A DNA stretch of 60,547 nt from an uncultured Flavobacteriales bacterium (GTDB lineage: Bacteria > Bacteroidota > Bacteroidia > Flavobacteriales_G > Salibacteraceae), in assembly GCA_937899835.1 (NCBI GenBank), contig CALCCE010000041.1, positions 1 through 60,547 on the forward strand, in the 5' to 3' direction. The translations under genes were made by a program, and so were the position numbers. This document shows, piece by piece, positions 1 to 8,045 of this stretch. The notes under the pieces are model-generated. The model was given only the letters and a program-made list of their open reading frames with translations. It was not told the origin of the DNA and made no database searches. The stretch's first letter is position 1. Each line of letters opens with the position of its first letter.

Positions 1-136
1 CCACCTCAGATGCCCTCGAACGCAGTTGGTAGCAATGGCTGTCTGCACCAAAAATTCGTTTGGACGGGTCAGCCAGTCGAGCCATAGAGAGCTTGTCCTT
101 TATGCGCAACAATTGAATACGGTGAGCACTGCTCAT
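1..136 (-). CDS. SMI1/KNR4-like protein, N-terminal fragment (runs off window)
   Basis: On the minus strand an ATG at 136 opens a frame that stays open to base 1, giving 45 residues. The pattern RIKDKLSMARLAD, then IFGADSHCYQL, resembles the start of bacterial SMI1/KNR4 (SUKH) proteins, which often begin with RI.KL..A...D followed by .FGA.SH.Y.L. SUKH proteins include immunity proteins of toxin systems but also many of unknown role. The frame is open a little further upstream, back to a TGA near 200, so an earlier TTG start is possible. The identification rests on a short fragment and my recollection of the family, and the rest of the gene lies outside the window. Confidence 0.42.
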   Translation of the reverse strand, partial: MSSAHRIQLLRIKDKLSMARLADPSKRIFGADSHCYQLRSRASEV

Positions 137-269
137 ACCCTCATGTAGATTTTTCAAGGCCAAGAATGGAAAATGCTCTGCTACTCAACCAACATTCCTA
201 ACTATATGGAACTGCAACTGAAGTAAAAATTAGCATGTTCAGCATGACTTAGAAACCGCTAAAGTGAAA

Positions 270-1037
270 TCAACCTTCAAGCACAAACCAATCGTCCCAC
301 TTCGAAAAGCCAAGGTGTTGCCGTTTGTAGCCTTTTGAAGTAAGCAAATCATAAATCTTTTCCCTGGTATCGGTAAAGGCATGCTCGCAGGTAATGACCC
401 GAAACCGGTAGCGGTCATGATCCAGATGCGCCAAAATTTCGTATTCGCTGCCTTCGGTATCGATGGAAAGGTAATCCATGGTGGCAGGGGCATAGTACTT
501 GTCTAGCAGGTCGTTGAGTGAAATGGTCTTCACTTCATACGTAACACTGTCTTGGCGGGCCCTCTTATGCTCGCCGGTGCCTTGAAAATCAGAGATGGTA
601 GAAAACTCCTTGTCTTTGCTCTCCATAAATTCCAGGCTTGCACCCGTTTCGCGCCAAACACAATCGGTTTCGATGTGGCAATTGCGGTTTTCCCGCAACT
701 CCCCATGCCAGGAACGAGCCGGCTCTGCCAGAATCCCTGTCCAACCAAATTCCTTTTCCAGTAGGTGGGTGTTGCTCAACACCTGGCCATTGGTAGCTCC
801 AAATTCTACAAAGTAGCCCTCTCGTTTAAAATCAAGTTGCAAAAGTACATACAGGTCTTGCCGCAACTGTGCCTTGGACTTGGGCAAAAGCGGCACCAAT
901 TGCTCCAGCTTTTCTGTTGGCATCGCCAGCAGGTCTTCTACATCTTCCTCCAAGGCCCTGAATGCCTGATAATAGTGATAGGGCAAAATTCCGATGTTAA
1001 ATCGTTTTAAAACCTTTCGAACAGTTTCTTTTAGCAT
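270..1037 (-). CDS. FkbM family methyltransferase
   Basis: 255 residues, expected to transfer a methyl group from S-adenosylmethionine to an oxygen on a small molecule or glycan. The SAM-binding start is visible at about residues 73-105 (YFVEFGATNG, then the acidic residue in ILAEP), and the FkbM hallmark DYLSIDTEGSEYEIL lies at about residues 187-202. The N-terminal 70 residues are helical and carry no signal peptide, so the enzyme is probably cytoplasmic. FkbM enzymes often sit in polysaccharide or secondary-metabolite loci, but here the neighbours give no pathway: a SMI1-like fragment downstream and a divergent decarboxylase upstream. The substrate cannot be told from sequence. Family assignment is firm. 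Confidence 0.86.
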   Translation of the reverse strand: MLKETVRKVLKRFNIGILPYHYYQAFRALEEDVEDLLAMPTEKLEQLVPLLPKSKAQLRQDLYVLLQLDFKREGYFVEFGATNGQVLSNTHLLEKEFGWTGILAEPARSWHGELRENRNCHIETDCVWRETGASLEFMESKDKEFSTISDFQGTGEHKRARQDSVTYEVKTISLNDLLDKYYAPATMDYLSIDTEGSEYEILAHLDHDRYRFRVITCEHAFTDTREKIYDLLTSKGYKRQHLGFSKWDDWFVLEG

Positions 1038-1422
1038 GTTTAGATCGATTGTGAGGCCTCGCTAATTAAAGATGGCGCAAATTAGGATTATTGAACAGGT
1101 CAAACAAAACACCCTATGACATATTCGTATAAGCCACAGTAGATCAGAACCATTCGTGACTGGCTTTGTGCCCTTGTACCTAAGCAAGGAAGTCATTGAT
1201 GGCAGTAATTTGCAACTCCACCAAAGCATCACACCGTTTTTCATGGTAATATCCAAAATTGAACTCCGTATTTCTACGTATCCATAATAAACCAGGGTTT
1301 TCCCGGAGAAGGGAGAAGCTACTGCAAGCGACTTTTGTTTGGTCCTCACGATGCATCACCTGGACTGGCGAATCCTGAAAAGCCCCCAAAAGAGTAGGGA
1401 ACCATTTTTGAAACCAACGACC
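1038..1422. other. Intergenic gap between divergent genes
   Basis: 385 bases between the divergent FkbM and decarboxylase genes. I see no convincing ORF, RNA gene or strong hairpin. A possible upstream extension of the decarboxylase frame from a TTG at 1339 encodes residues that do not look like the family start, so I treat it as leader. Promoters for both neighbours must lie here, but no clear consensus is visible. Confidence 0.5.
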
Positions 1423-2649
1423 ATGAGCGATATTACACCCATCACGCTGCCTGCCCCTATCGACTGGAGCAGCAAAGTGAGCAGCGCGGAGCAACACATC
1501 AATGACCTTAAAACCGTATTTGACCAAAACCCACTGAACTACGTCAATTACATTGAAGCCCTCGTTGAGATGGCTTTAGAAACTCGGCAAAGCAACCGTA
1601 AGGCAGAGGCAGAATACTGGATGCCCTACTTGACGAACCCACAGGAAAACACCTTACAGGCTTTCCTCCTGGAGTGGATGACCTACACCCCGACCACCGC
1701 TTCTCCCGGATTGTACATCGAGCGCTGGGATTACCTCATCAACACGACAGGTGGTATGAAGTTGGCTGCGGATGCTGCATTTATACCCTGGTTCCGTAAA
1801 TTCCTCGACTTTCACGGTGACTGGATCAATAGTGAAGCCTCTATTGGCACTTTGGCCGACTGGATGGTATACGGCGGTTCCGGTGCCCACCCTTTCGACA
1901 TCAACGACTACGAACGTCCTGATCCCAACAGTGTAACCGGTGGTTTCAAGTCTTTCAACCAGTTTTTTCTGCGCAACCTCAAAGGTGGCCAGCGCCCCAT
2001 GGGCAGCAGCGACAACCCAGCTAAAACCGTTTATGCCCCATGCGATGGTGGAGTGTTCTTCCTCGACAAAGGTGCCTCAACCACTACTTCTTATGCGTTG
2101 CCTGGCAAATCAGATGATTTCCAATTGACCGAAGCTATTCCGGGTTATGGCAAGCTGTTTGAAGGCGGCCCCTTGCTCGACATCCTGTTGTGGTTCACCG
2201 ACTACCACCACTTCCATGCTCCGGTTTCAGGTACCATCATCGACCAGGGTTTGTATGAAGGTTCCTACAACTATGACTTTGGCGATTACAGTGTGAAAGA
2301 TCACTTTGCGCCTAACCTTTCGGCAGATAGCGACCAGGTGGGTTGGTACAACCAACTGGGCAAGCACCAGCGCTACGTTTGGGTGATTCGCACTGAAGAG
2401 TTGGGACTGGTTGCCATGATCGCCATCGGCTTCTGGGGCGTGGGCAGTATTATCAATGCGGTTCAAAAAGGTGACCAAATTGAAGCGGGGCAATACATGG
2501 GCCACTTCGGATACGGCGGTTCTTCCATCGTACTGGCTTTCGAGCCCGGAAAAGACCTCCACTTCGAAGTAGGCAACAAGCCGGTAGCAAGCCCCAACTC
2601 TCCCGTGCTGATGAAGGTGCGCGAGTGTTTGGGCAAGAGTGGTTCCTAA
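1423..2649 (+). CDS. Phosphatidylserine decarboxylase family enzyme (PsiD-like architecture)
   Basis: 408 residues. Residues ~1-130 match the accessory domain (PSDC type) that precedes the catalytic part in a subset of this family, and residues ~150-405 form the decarboxylase. Visible motifs are FNQFFLRNLKGGQRPM, the His-rich DYHHFHAPVSG, and YGGSS near residue 366. Self-cleavage at the serine of the last motif would create the pyruvoyl cofactor. Ordinary membrane-lipid PSDs are shorter and lack the N-terminal domain; this two-part layout is shared with fungal PsiD tryptophan decarboxylases, so the substrate may be an amino acid rather than phosphatidylserine (inference). No membrane segment is obvious. 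I chose ATG 1423 over the upstream TTG because the family-like sequence begins there. A hairpin terminator follows. Confidence 0.85.
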   Translation: MSDITPITLPAPIDWSSKVSSAEQHINDLKTVFDQNPLNYVNYIEALVEMALETRQSNRKAEAEYWMPYLTNPQENTLQAFLLEWMTYTPTTASPGLYIERWDYLINTTGGMKLAADAAFIPWFRKFLDFHGDWINSEASIGTLADWMVYGGSGAHPFDINDYERPDPNSVTGGFKSFNQFFLRNLKGGQRPMGSSDNPAKTVYAPCDGGVFFLDKGASTTTSYALPGKSDDFQLTEAIPGYGKLFEGGPLLDILLWFTDYHHFHAPVSGTIIDQGLYEGSYNYDFGDYSVKDHFAPNLSADSDQVGWYNQLGKHQRYVWVIRTEELGLVAMIAIGFWGVGSIINAVQKGDQIEAGQYMGHFGYGGSSIVLAFEPGKDLHFEVGNKPVASPNSPVLMKVRECLGKSGS

Positions 2650-2674
2650 TTCGTTCTGTTATACTTATAAGTTC

Positions 2675-2714
2675 AAATGCGGAATGACCTTAAGGTGGTT
2701 CCGCATTTTCTTGT
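2675..2714 (+). terminator. Rho-independent terminator after the decarboxylase
   Basis: AAATGCGGAA (2675-2684) pairs perfectly with TTCCGCATTT (2699-2708) and is followed by a T-rich tract. The loop itself contains the palindrome ACCTTAAGGT. It lies 25 bases after the decarboxylase stop. Confidence 0.75.
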
Positions 2715-2767
2715 TTCCTCGATAGTTTCTCTACCTCAATTTCATCCACCATTAATAAAACATACCC

Positions 2768-3742
2768 ATGAATCCTCAAAACAAACTATGCAATGCCTGG
2801 ATTTACATTGGCGATGACGCTCCTAATGGCACCAACTACAACAGCCCAGACAGTGCCTACCAAAGATTGGTTAAAGAAAACATCTACCGTTCTGTGGATA
2901 TTCTGTTCATCAGCTTTGTCACCACTTTCCCAACCGGAGACAACACCATTCCTTTGGGTGACGGCTCCTGCTACACCATTGGCGTAGACGAAAGCACTCC
3001 CAACAATGCTGGCCATCCAGGTGGCCTTACCAACTCCTACTACTTCGATCAAATTATTGAAGCTGCCAAATTGAACAATCCGGGTATTGTGGTTTCTTCT
3101 ACCCTGGCCTGGGGCGAAGCCTCCATTTTGAGCAACATTTTCAACAACCCAACGAGTCCCCCATCAGCAAGTGATGAGGAAAAGGCAACACAATTTGCCA
3201 ATAACCTGCTACAGTTCTTAGATGCCAAGGGCTTGAACGGCTTCGACATCGATTGGGAAGCTCCAATTGCTTCAGATGGCATCAATGTCAATCAGTTTGT
3301 GCTGTTGATCAACGCCATAGGAAAGGTTTTCCAACAACAGGAAAACAAGTATTACCTCACCCTATCTCCTTCGATGTTGGGAGTGATTTGTGATCAACAC
3401 AACAATGCGGCTACCAATGCCATCAACACTTATGTGGATTTTCTAAACCTGCAACTCTATGGACAACAGCAGCAGAGTTGCCCAGGTCAAGATCCGGCAC
3501 CGCTCAATGATTTGTTCGTACGCGCAGGGGTAGATGCAGATAAGTTAGCTTACGGAGCAAAGTTTGAAAGCGGCTACCAAACGGCAAGCCAGGCCTATTG
3601 TGGATTGAATGGCTTCCCGGCTTATTATCCTAACTATAAGGTCATTACCCAATGGCGACTCAATTCTGGAAACTTTCAATTCGAACAAGAGAATCAGGTA
3701 GAACTGTTTCAATTGGTTCATAACAACACTCCATGCTCATGA
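2768..3742 (+). CDS. Glycoside hydrolase family 18 (chitinase-like) protein
   Basis: 324 residues. The GH18 active-site strand appears near residues 157-165 as LNGFDIDWE: the last two Asp residues and the catalytic Glu of the DxxDxDxE motif are present, while the first Asp position is Asn. Further barrel signatures are YLTLSPSM and FLNLQLYGQ, the latter supplying the conserved Tyr. The family hydrolyses beta-1,4-GlcNAc polymers (chitin, peptidoglycan or N-glycan chitobiose) by substrate-assisted catalysis. There is no signal peptide at the chosen ATG and no attached carbohydrate-binding domain, which is unusual for an extracellular chitinase and suggests a cytoplasmic or unconventionally exported enzyme. 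It appears to be transcribed alone between two terminators. Confidence 0.8.
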   Translation: MNPQNKLCNAWIYIGDDAPNGTNYNSPDSAYQRLVKENIYRSVDILFISFVTTFPTGDNTIPLGDGSCYTIGVDESTPNNAGHPGGLTNSYYFDQIIEAAKLNNPGIVVSSTLAWGEASILSNIFNNPTSPPSASDEEKATQFANNLLQFLDAKGLNGFDIDWEAPIASDGINVNQFVLLINAIGKVFQQQENKYYLTLSPSMLGVICDQHNNAATNAINTYVDFLNLQLYGQQQQSCPGQDPAPLNDLFVRAGVDADKLAYGAKFESGYQTASQAYCGLNGFPAYYPNYKVITQWRLNSGNFQFEQENQVELFQLVHNNTPCS

Positions 3743-3760
3743 ACCACTACTTTAATTTAA

Positions 3761-3796
3761 AAAAAGCCCCTTAGCGTATTGCTTTGGGGCTTTTTT
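3761..3796. terminator. Bidirectional terminator between convergent genes
   Basis: AAAAAGCCCC (3761-3770) and GGGGCTTTTTT (3786-3796) form a stem flanked by A and T runs. It can end transcription of both the GH18 gene from the left and the five-gene leftward operon from the right. Confidence 0.85.
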
Positions 3797-3818
3797 ATGA
3801 AATAATATTCTTCGACCC

Positions 3819-4472
3819 TCACTCCAAAACGCCTTCTTTCATGGCCCGGTAAACGATGCCAGCAGTGTTTTTAGCACCTAGTTTTTCCATGAGGTTTTTG
3901 CGGTGCGTTTCGATGGTGCGTTCGCTTACAAAGAGTTTCTCGGCCATATCGGCAGTTGTGTATTCTTTGCAAATCAGCTCCAGCACTTCTCTTTCACGTT
4001 CGGTGAGTCGGGTGTCGCCGGTGAGAGCTGGCGGTGTTTTTCGTTTGCGTTTCAGGCCAGCCAGCATCACTTGCGAAACCTGGTCGCTAAAATAGAATCC
4101 GTTTTGCGCCACGTTATGGATGGCCTTCACCACCACTTGCGCGTCCGAATTTTTCAGTAAGTAGCCGTTGGCTCCAATATCGAGCAGGTGCAATATGTAG
4201 TCGTCCTGATCCATCATGGTGAGGATAAGGATTTTTATCTCTGGAAAATTGGCTTTCAGCTCTCGGGTAGTTTCCATCCCGTCTTTAACGGGCATTTTCA
4301 AATCTACCAACACAACATCAGGTTGATTGCCCTGTTCAATGGCGTCAATTAACTCCTGACCGTTGCTGGCTTCCAATATCAATTGCACCTGAGGGTCTCG
4401 ATCCAGAATGAGCCGAATGCCTTCCCTAAATAGTAAGTGATCGTCGGCAATGCCCACGTTAATCGTATTCAT
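3819..4472 (-). CDS. NarL/FixJ-type response regulator
   Basis: 217 residues. The receiver domain (1-~120) has acidic residues D10/D11, phospho-acceptor D57 in VLVDLKMP, the Thr in LILTMMD and the Lys in GYLLKNSD. The LuxR-type HTH (~150-215) reads LTEREREVLELI, then TTADMAEKLFVSERTIETHRK. It should bind DNA as a dimer after phosphorylation by the kinase encoded just upstream, with which it overlaps by four bases (ATGA), so the two are translationally coupled. It is the last gene of a leftward operon that also holds a membrane protein and two unrecognised paralogues. All catalytic residues are present. Confidence 0.93.
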   Translation of the reverse strand: MNTINVGIADDHLLFREGIRLILDRDPQVQLILEASNGQELIDAIEQGNQPDVVLVDLKMPVKDGMETTRELKANFPEIKILILTMMDQDDYILHLLDIGANGYLLKNSDAQVVVKAIHNVAQNGFYFSDQVSQVMLAGLKRKRKTPPALTGDTRLTEREREVLELICKEYTTADMAEKLFVSERTIETHRKNLMEKLGAKNTAGIVYRAMKEGVLE

Positions 4473-5284
4473 GTTTTCACGTGTTTGGGGGGTGAGTGAT
4501 GGACTGTGGGAAACAGTATATTGGCCTGAGTACCTCCTGTTTTGGGAGTGGTCCAGGTTAGTTTTCCTTTCATAACGGCTACTCTACCCGAAAGGGTAGT
4601 GAGGCCAAGACTGGGTTGCTTTTGCAAGGCACCTACATCGAAGCCTATTCCATTGTCGGTATACTGCAATTCCCAACCGTCGGGGTGGTGCCGCAGCAAC
4701 AGTTTTATTTGGGTTGCCTTGGCATGTTTCAAGGTGTTGTTGACCAACTCCTGAACAATTCGGTAAAGTTGCACCTCTAAGTCTAAAGACAAGCGTTCGT
4801 GAAGGTGCACTTCAACCGAAGTTTCGTAATCTCCCACCGCATCAATGTAGCGGAAGGTATCTTCAATGGCTTTTTCAAGCCCAAATTTCTCTAAATGTTC
4901 TGGTGACAGGTTGCGTGCAATGGCCCTCAATTTGGTCACTGCCCCGTCGAGCAATGCCTGAATTTTTCCTGGATCAGAAAATACACCGTCTTGCACCTTT
5001 GTATCGGGCAGAGTAAGGTAGAGTTTGGCCGTAGACAACATCACCCCTACCTCGTCGTGCAAGTCGCGGGCAATGCGGCTGCGCTCATTTTCCTGGGCTG
5101 CCATTACCGCCTCCATGCGTTTTTGCTGCTCCTCCAGCTTGAGTTGTTCCATGGCCAGATTTTGAGTAAACAACCGCCTTTGGTAATACACGAAAAACAC
5201 CACCACTGCCAAGGCAAGTAGGAAGGTAAGCGAAATGCCGATGAGCATTAACCAGGCGAATTCGAGTTCTTCGGGGAGATCCAT
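4469..5284 (-). CDS. Membrane histidine kinase, HisKA_3 (NarX/DesK-like)
   Basis: 271 residues: one transmembrane helix (~11-33), a short charged coiled coil (~35-65), the HisKA_3 box IARDLHDEVG with the phosphorylated H76, and an HATPase domain with the N-box ELVNNTLKHAKA, the ATP-lid motif DNGIGFD and a final GLTTLSGRV. There is no periplasmic sensor loop of any size. The signal must therefore come through the membrane or a partner, and the obvious partner is the multi-pass protein encoded immediately upstream, which overlaps this gene by 37 bases. The cognate regulator overlaps the other end by four bases. Confidence 0.93.
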   Translation of the reverse strand: MDLPEELEFAWLMLIGISLTFLLALAVVVFFVYYQRRLFTQNLAMEQLKLEEQQKRMEAVMAAQENERSRIARDLHDEVGVMLSTAKLYLTLPDTKVQDGVFSDPGKIQALLDGAVTKLRAIARNLSPEHLEKFGLEKAIEDTFRYIDAVGDYETSVEVHLHERLSLDLEVQLYRIVQELVNNTLKHAKATQIKLLLRHHPDGWELQYTDNGIGFDVGALQKQPSLGLTTLSGRVAVMKGKLTWTTPKTGGTQANILFPTVHHSPPKHVKT

Positions 5285-5916
5285 AATCCCAGGGCCAGAA
5301 TAAGGTTGAAAAGTATAAAAAATAGTGCGTGGATAAACCAGATGGTAATGCCTAACTCATAGGAATAAAACAAGATATAGTTGCTGTAGATAAATACAAA
5401 TAAACTACTCGAAAAATAAAGCAACACCGCGCTATTGATCCAGAAAAAAGGCAACCGTTCCAACCGATGTACGGTGAGTTGTTTCAACAGTTGATAGAAA
5501 AACGATAGTGACAAACTAATTAACAGAATTGCCTCTACCACCTTTATGTAAGTGTTGAATTGATACAAATCCTGCAAAATCATCGAATTGCCAACCGCCA
5601 ACACCGTAAACCCAATCATTAGCCAACGCATAAAACCAGGGGAAGGATTTCCATTTAGCACTAAGCGATAGGCATTCGCAATCAACAAAAACTCAATTAA
5701 GGTGTTCAAATGGCCCAACCAAAGGTTCGGCATCTTAAGCACCCAAAATACCCTAGCCGCTCCATCGAGGAAAAAGCTAATGACACAAAGCCAGAAAATA
5801 CTACGTAAAGCAGGCTGAAGAACACGATAGCGATACCAACCGATACCGATTGGCACCAATGTTGCCAAACAGGCCGCTAATATCACCCATTGTTGAGGAT
5901 ATAGTTCGGGAAGCAT
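5248..5916 (-). CDS. Multi-pass membrane protein of unknown function (possible sensor partner)
   Basis: 222 residues, mostly hydrophobic, with about seven predicted helices (roughly residues 10-30, 38-58, 66-86, 95-115, 122-145, 155-178 and 185-215). I do not recognise a named family. The 37-base overlap with the kinase gene implies tight co-expression, and the kinase has no sensory domain of its own, so this may be the ligand- or membrane-sensing subunit (inference from context). The gene begins 17 bases after the stop of the upstream paralogue gene, placing it in the same transcript. An alternative role as a transporter cannot be excluded. Confidence 0.75.
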   Translation of the reverse strand: MLPELYPQQWVILAACLATLVPIGIGWYRYRVLQPALRSIFWLCVISFFLDGAARVFWVLKMPNLWLGHLNTLIEFLLIANAYRLVLNGNPSPGFMRWLMIGFTVLAVGNSMILQDLYQFNTYIKVVEAILLISLSLSFFYQLLKQLTVHRLERLPFFWINSAVLLYFSSSLFVFIYSNYILFYSYELGITIWFIHALFFILFNLILALGLWISPKNSNSPG

Positions 5917-5933
5917 TTAGACGGATTAGTAGT

Positions 5934-6767
5934 TTACCGTGGACAAGTAGGTGGACAGGGAGCAGAGAAATCATAAAACGCCGATACTGGAGAGCCATCG
6001 TCACCCGTGGTATTGTCCCAGCCCACCAGCATCAAACCCAAAAAACCGCCTTCAGAAGATTGAAGCGAAGCCGGCGTAACCTCCCGGGAATGGTTGATGA
6101 GATAAATGCGAATGGACGAAATTTCCTGTTCTTGCGGGGCAGGACCATTTGGCCGAAGCACATCCACCATATCATCATGAAGAAAATTATAGCCTTGAAG
6201 CACACGTAGGATTTTATGCCTCCCCGAAGAAAGAAAAAGCTTTGAATAAGCTGAGGGTATCCAATTATTTATCAAGAGGTTCTCCCATGACTGTGCCCAT
6301 TGTTGCAGTAAAACATTGGGTATTTTTCCATTCAAAGGGGGCGAACTTTCACCTTGGTTAAACTTTGGAGTAATGGATTGGGTGACTGGCTTGGTCAACA
6401 AAAAATATTCTCCTTGAATGGAATTATCTGCGTTTACTCCTTGAATAATCAGATTAAAAGGAGGCCTGTTGGTAGATAAACCCGGAATAGGGGGAGTATT
6501 ATTATCGGGCAAAAGAGACTCATCCAAACCGAACTTGAAGACGTAGCTTGTAGTGCCAATCTGACTAATGATTTTTACCCAATCGCTAATGGTAATTTCA
6601 AATCCGTAGCATTCCTGCAGTTCATTGTTGGATTCCTCCTGCCAGGAAAACAAAGAATGAATATTAGCAGAATCAGGACTGGTATCGATAAAGTTGTAAA
6701 AAGCGTCCATCATGGTGTTGGCCTGTCCGCTTTCTAAGATGACATATCCCATATTTTTTGATTTCAA
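5934..6767 (-). CDS. Unrecognised protein with Cys-Pro C-terminus, paralogue B
   Basis: 277 residues, no signal peptide and no transmembrane helix. It ends in DFSAPCPPTCPR, identical over these twelve residues to the end of the protein encoded just upstream (6774-7709). The two also align before that: NLIIQG..A here against HLLIQGRNE there, and GLMLVGWDNT against GLMLAGIYK. They are diverged paralogues whose last residues are held fixed, which points to a function for the tail (metal or disulfide site, processing or recognition signal). The start lies 6 bases past the stop of its partner and its stop is 17 bases before the membrane-protein gene. I do not recognise the family and assign no function. 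Confidence 0.75.
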   Translation of the reverse strand: MKSKNMGYVILESGQANTMMDAFYNFIDTSPDSANIHSLFSWQEESNNELQECYGFEITISDWVKIISQIGTTSYVFKFGLDESLLPDNNTPPIPGLSTNRPPFNLIIQGVNADNSIQGEYFLLTKPVTQSITPKFNQGESSPPLNGKIPNVLLQQWAQSWENLLINNWIPSAYSKLFLSSGRHKILRVLQGYNFLHDDMVDVLRPNGPAPQEQEISSIRIYLINHSREVTPASLQSSEGGFLGLMLVGWDNTTGDDGSPVSAFYDFSAPCPPTCPR

Positions 6768-6773
6768 GATAAA

Positions 6774-7709
6774 CTATCGTGGACAAGTAGGTGGACAAGG
6801 GGCTGAAAAATCGTGGAAAGTAGATAACAAATAAGAAGTATTGTCCCTTTTGTAAATACCTGCCAACATCAAACCAGCCGTATCATTGGTTTGGGTTGGA
6901 TTTAATGTCATGAATTGTTTGTGAAAGCACATGTAGATGTGCACCTCGTAATCACTGAATTCCATCCTGTAGCCGTCTCCATTTTTCTCAATGATTCCAT
7001 ACATAGGATCGATGAGTGCTACAAACTCATTTCTCTTGAAAGAAAAACCTACCAAGGGCTGATCGATTGCGATATTTTCCCCATCGATGGTATTGATTTC
7101 TAAATTCGTTTTGTGAAAGGTGTCCAACTGCACGTTTTTATCCCATTCCTTTACCCATTCGTAAGATAAAATATCAGGAACACTGGTCATCGTAACTCCC
7201 AAAAGGGCAGCAATCACTTTAGGATAAGGGGGTGTTTTCAAAGATTCTACAACAGTTTCCGTAGATATGTTTTTAAAGATGTTTCCGATCGTTTCGGATT
7301 GAAAATCACTTTGCTTTTCAAATTGTTTGATTTCCCATGACCTCCTCTCAGCGGCAGAAATAGGATTGGCCAGTTTGAACCAAGGGGTCAAAACAGAGCC
7401 CATTTCGTTTCTACCTTGAATCAAAAGATGAAAATTAAGCTGGTCGCCCAGGTAGTTTACCTCGGAGGAATTAGTACCAAATGCAATGTAAAATCGATCG
7501 ACTCCCACATAATTCACCAAGGTGTAGTAATCCATTAAGGGTATAGCAAAACCTGAGAGAAATTTAGTTTGTTCTTGTTCGGTCCACCGAAAGTGTCTGT
7601 TGAATGCTGCACCAGGGGTAGTAGCTTGAATTAGCCTTGCGTAGTTTTGTCTTAGTTGAGCTGCTTCTGACGGAGTTAAAGGCTCAAGGGAAATCGGTTC
7701 AGTCGACAT
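6774..7709 (-). CDS. Unrecognised protein with Cys-Pro C-terminus, paralogue A
   Basis: 311 residues, the first gene of the leftward five-gene operon. It has no signal peptide, transmembrane helix or known domain that I can identify. The N-terminal part is helical and charged (PLTPSEAAQLRQNYARLI), the middle contains YIAFGTNSSEVNYLGDQLNF followed by HLLIQGRNE, and the end is DFSAPCPPTCPR as in paralogue B. The two cysteines of the tail are separated by PPT. ATG 7709 is preceded by a plausible Bacteroidota promoter 17-47 bases upstream. Co-transcription with a kinase and regulator suggests a role in signal input or output, but that is inference only. Confidence 0.75.
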   Translation of the reverse strand: MSTEPISLEPLTPSEAAQLRQNYARLIQATTPGAAFNRHFRWTEQEQTKFLSGFAIPLMDYYTLVNYVGVDRFYIAFGTNSSEVNYLGDQLNFHLLIQGRNEMGSVLTPWFKLANPISAAERRSWEIKQFEKQSDFQSETIGNIFKNISTETVVESLKTPPYPKVIAALLGVTMTSVPDILSYEWVKEWDKNVQLDTFHKTNLEINTIDGENIAIDQPLVGFSFKRNEFVALIDPMYGIIEKNGDGYRMEFSDYEVHIYMCFHKQFMTLNPTQTNDTAGLMLAGIYKRDNTSYLLSTFHDFSAPCPPTCPR

Positions 7710-7725
7710 ATTGTTTCGTTTTCCA

Positions 7726-7756
7726 CAAATAGATCAACTGAATCTTGGAATACAAA
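7726..7756 (-). promoter_or_regulatory. Candidate promoter of the five-gene operon
   Basis: On the minus strand TTTG (7756-7753) is followed after 19 bases by TCTATTTG (7733-7726). This matches the Bacteroidota arrangement TTTG-N19-TAnnTTTG with one mismatch in the -7 box. It would start transcription about ten bases before the ATG of the first gene. Confidence 0.4.
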
Positions 7757-8045
7757 GATGTCAGTGGAAAAATCAGGGAAAACCCGTAGAAGTTTCAGGC
7801 TAAACTGAAGTCCCCGTGGAAATTAAAAAATTTCCATAATTGCAAGACCTTTTAAGTCCAATGAAGGGCAGGTAGGTGCATTTAGGCAAAAAATCTTGAA
7901 ACATTCAATTTCTAAATACTAAATATTACAGCTACATCTGCCCCAATAGAGCGGAATCACCAATGCCCTCTTAGGGTTCTGTTAACCCAACATGGATAAT
8001 CGATCTCATTTATTGATGGCAAGCATACTTTGTGGAAAAAAGTGA
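7757..8045. other. Non-coding gap upstream of the five-gene operon
   Basis: With the promoter region this makes 336 bases between the operon start and the stop of the next leftward gene. No ORF, RNA gene or clear terminator hairpin is visible, so termination of the upstream gene is not explained. Confidence 0.4.

Noticed and set aside
1339-1422. Upstream TTG start for the decarboxylase
   Set aside because: The 28 added residues do not resemble the family start and contain no secretion signal; ATG 1423 fits the domain boundary.
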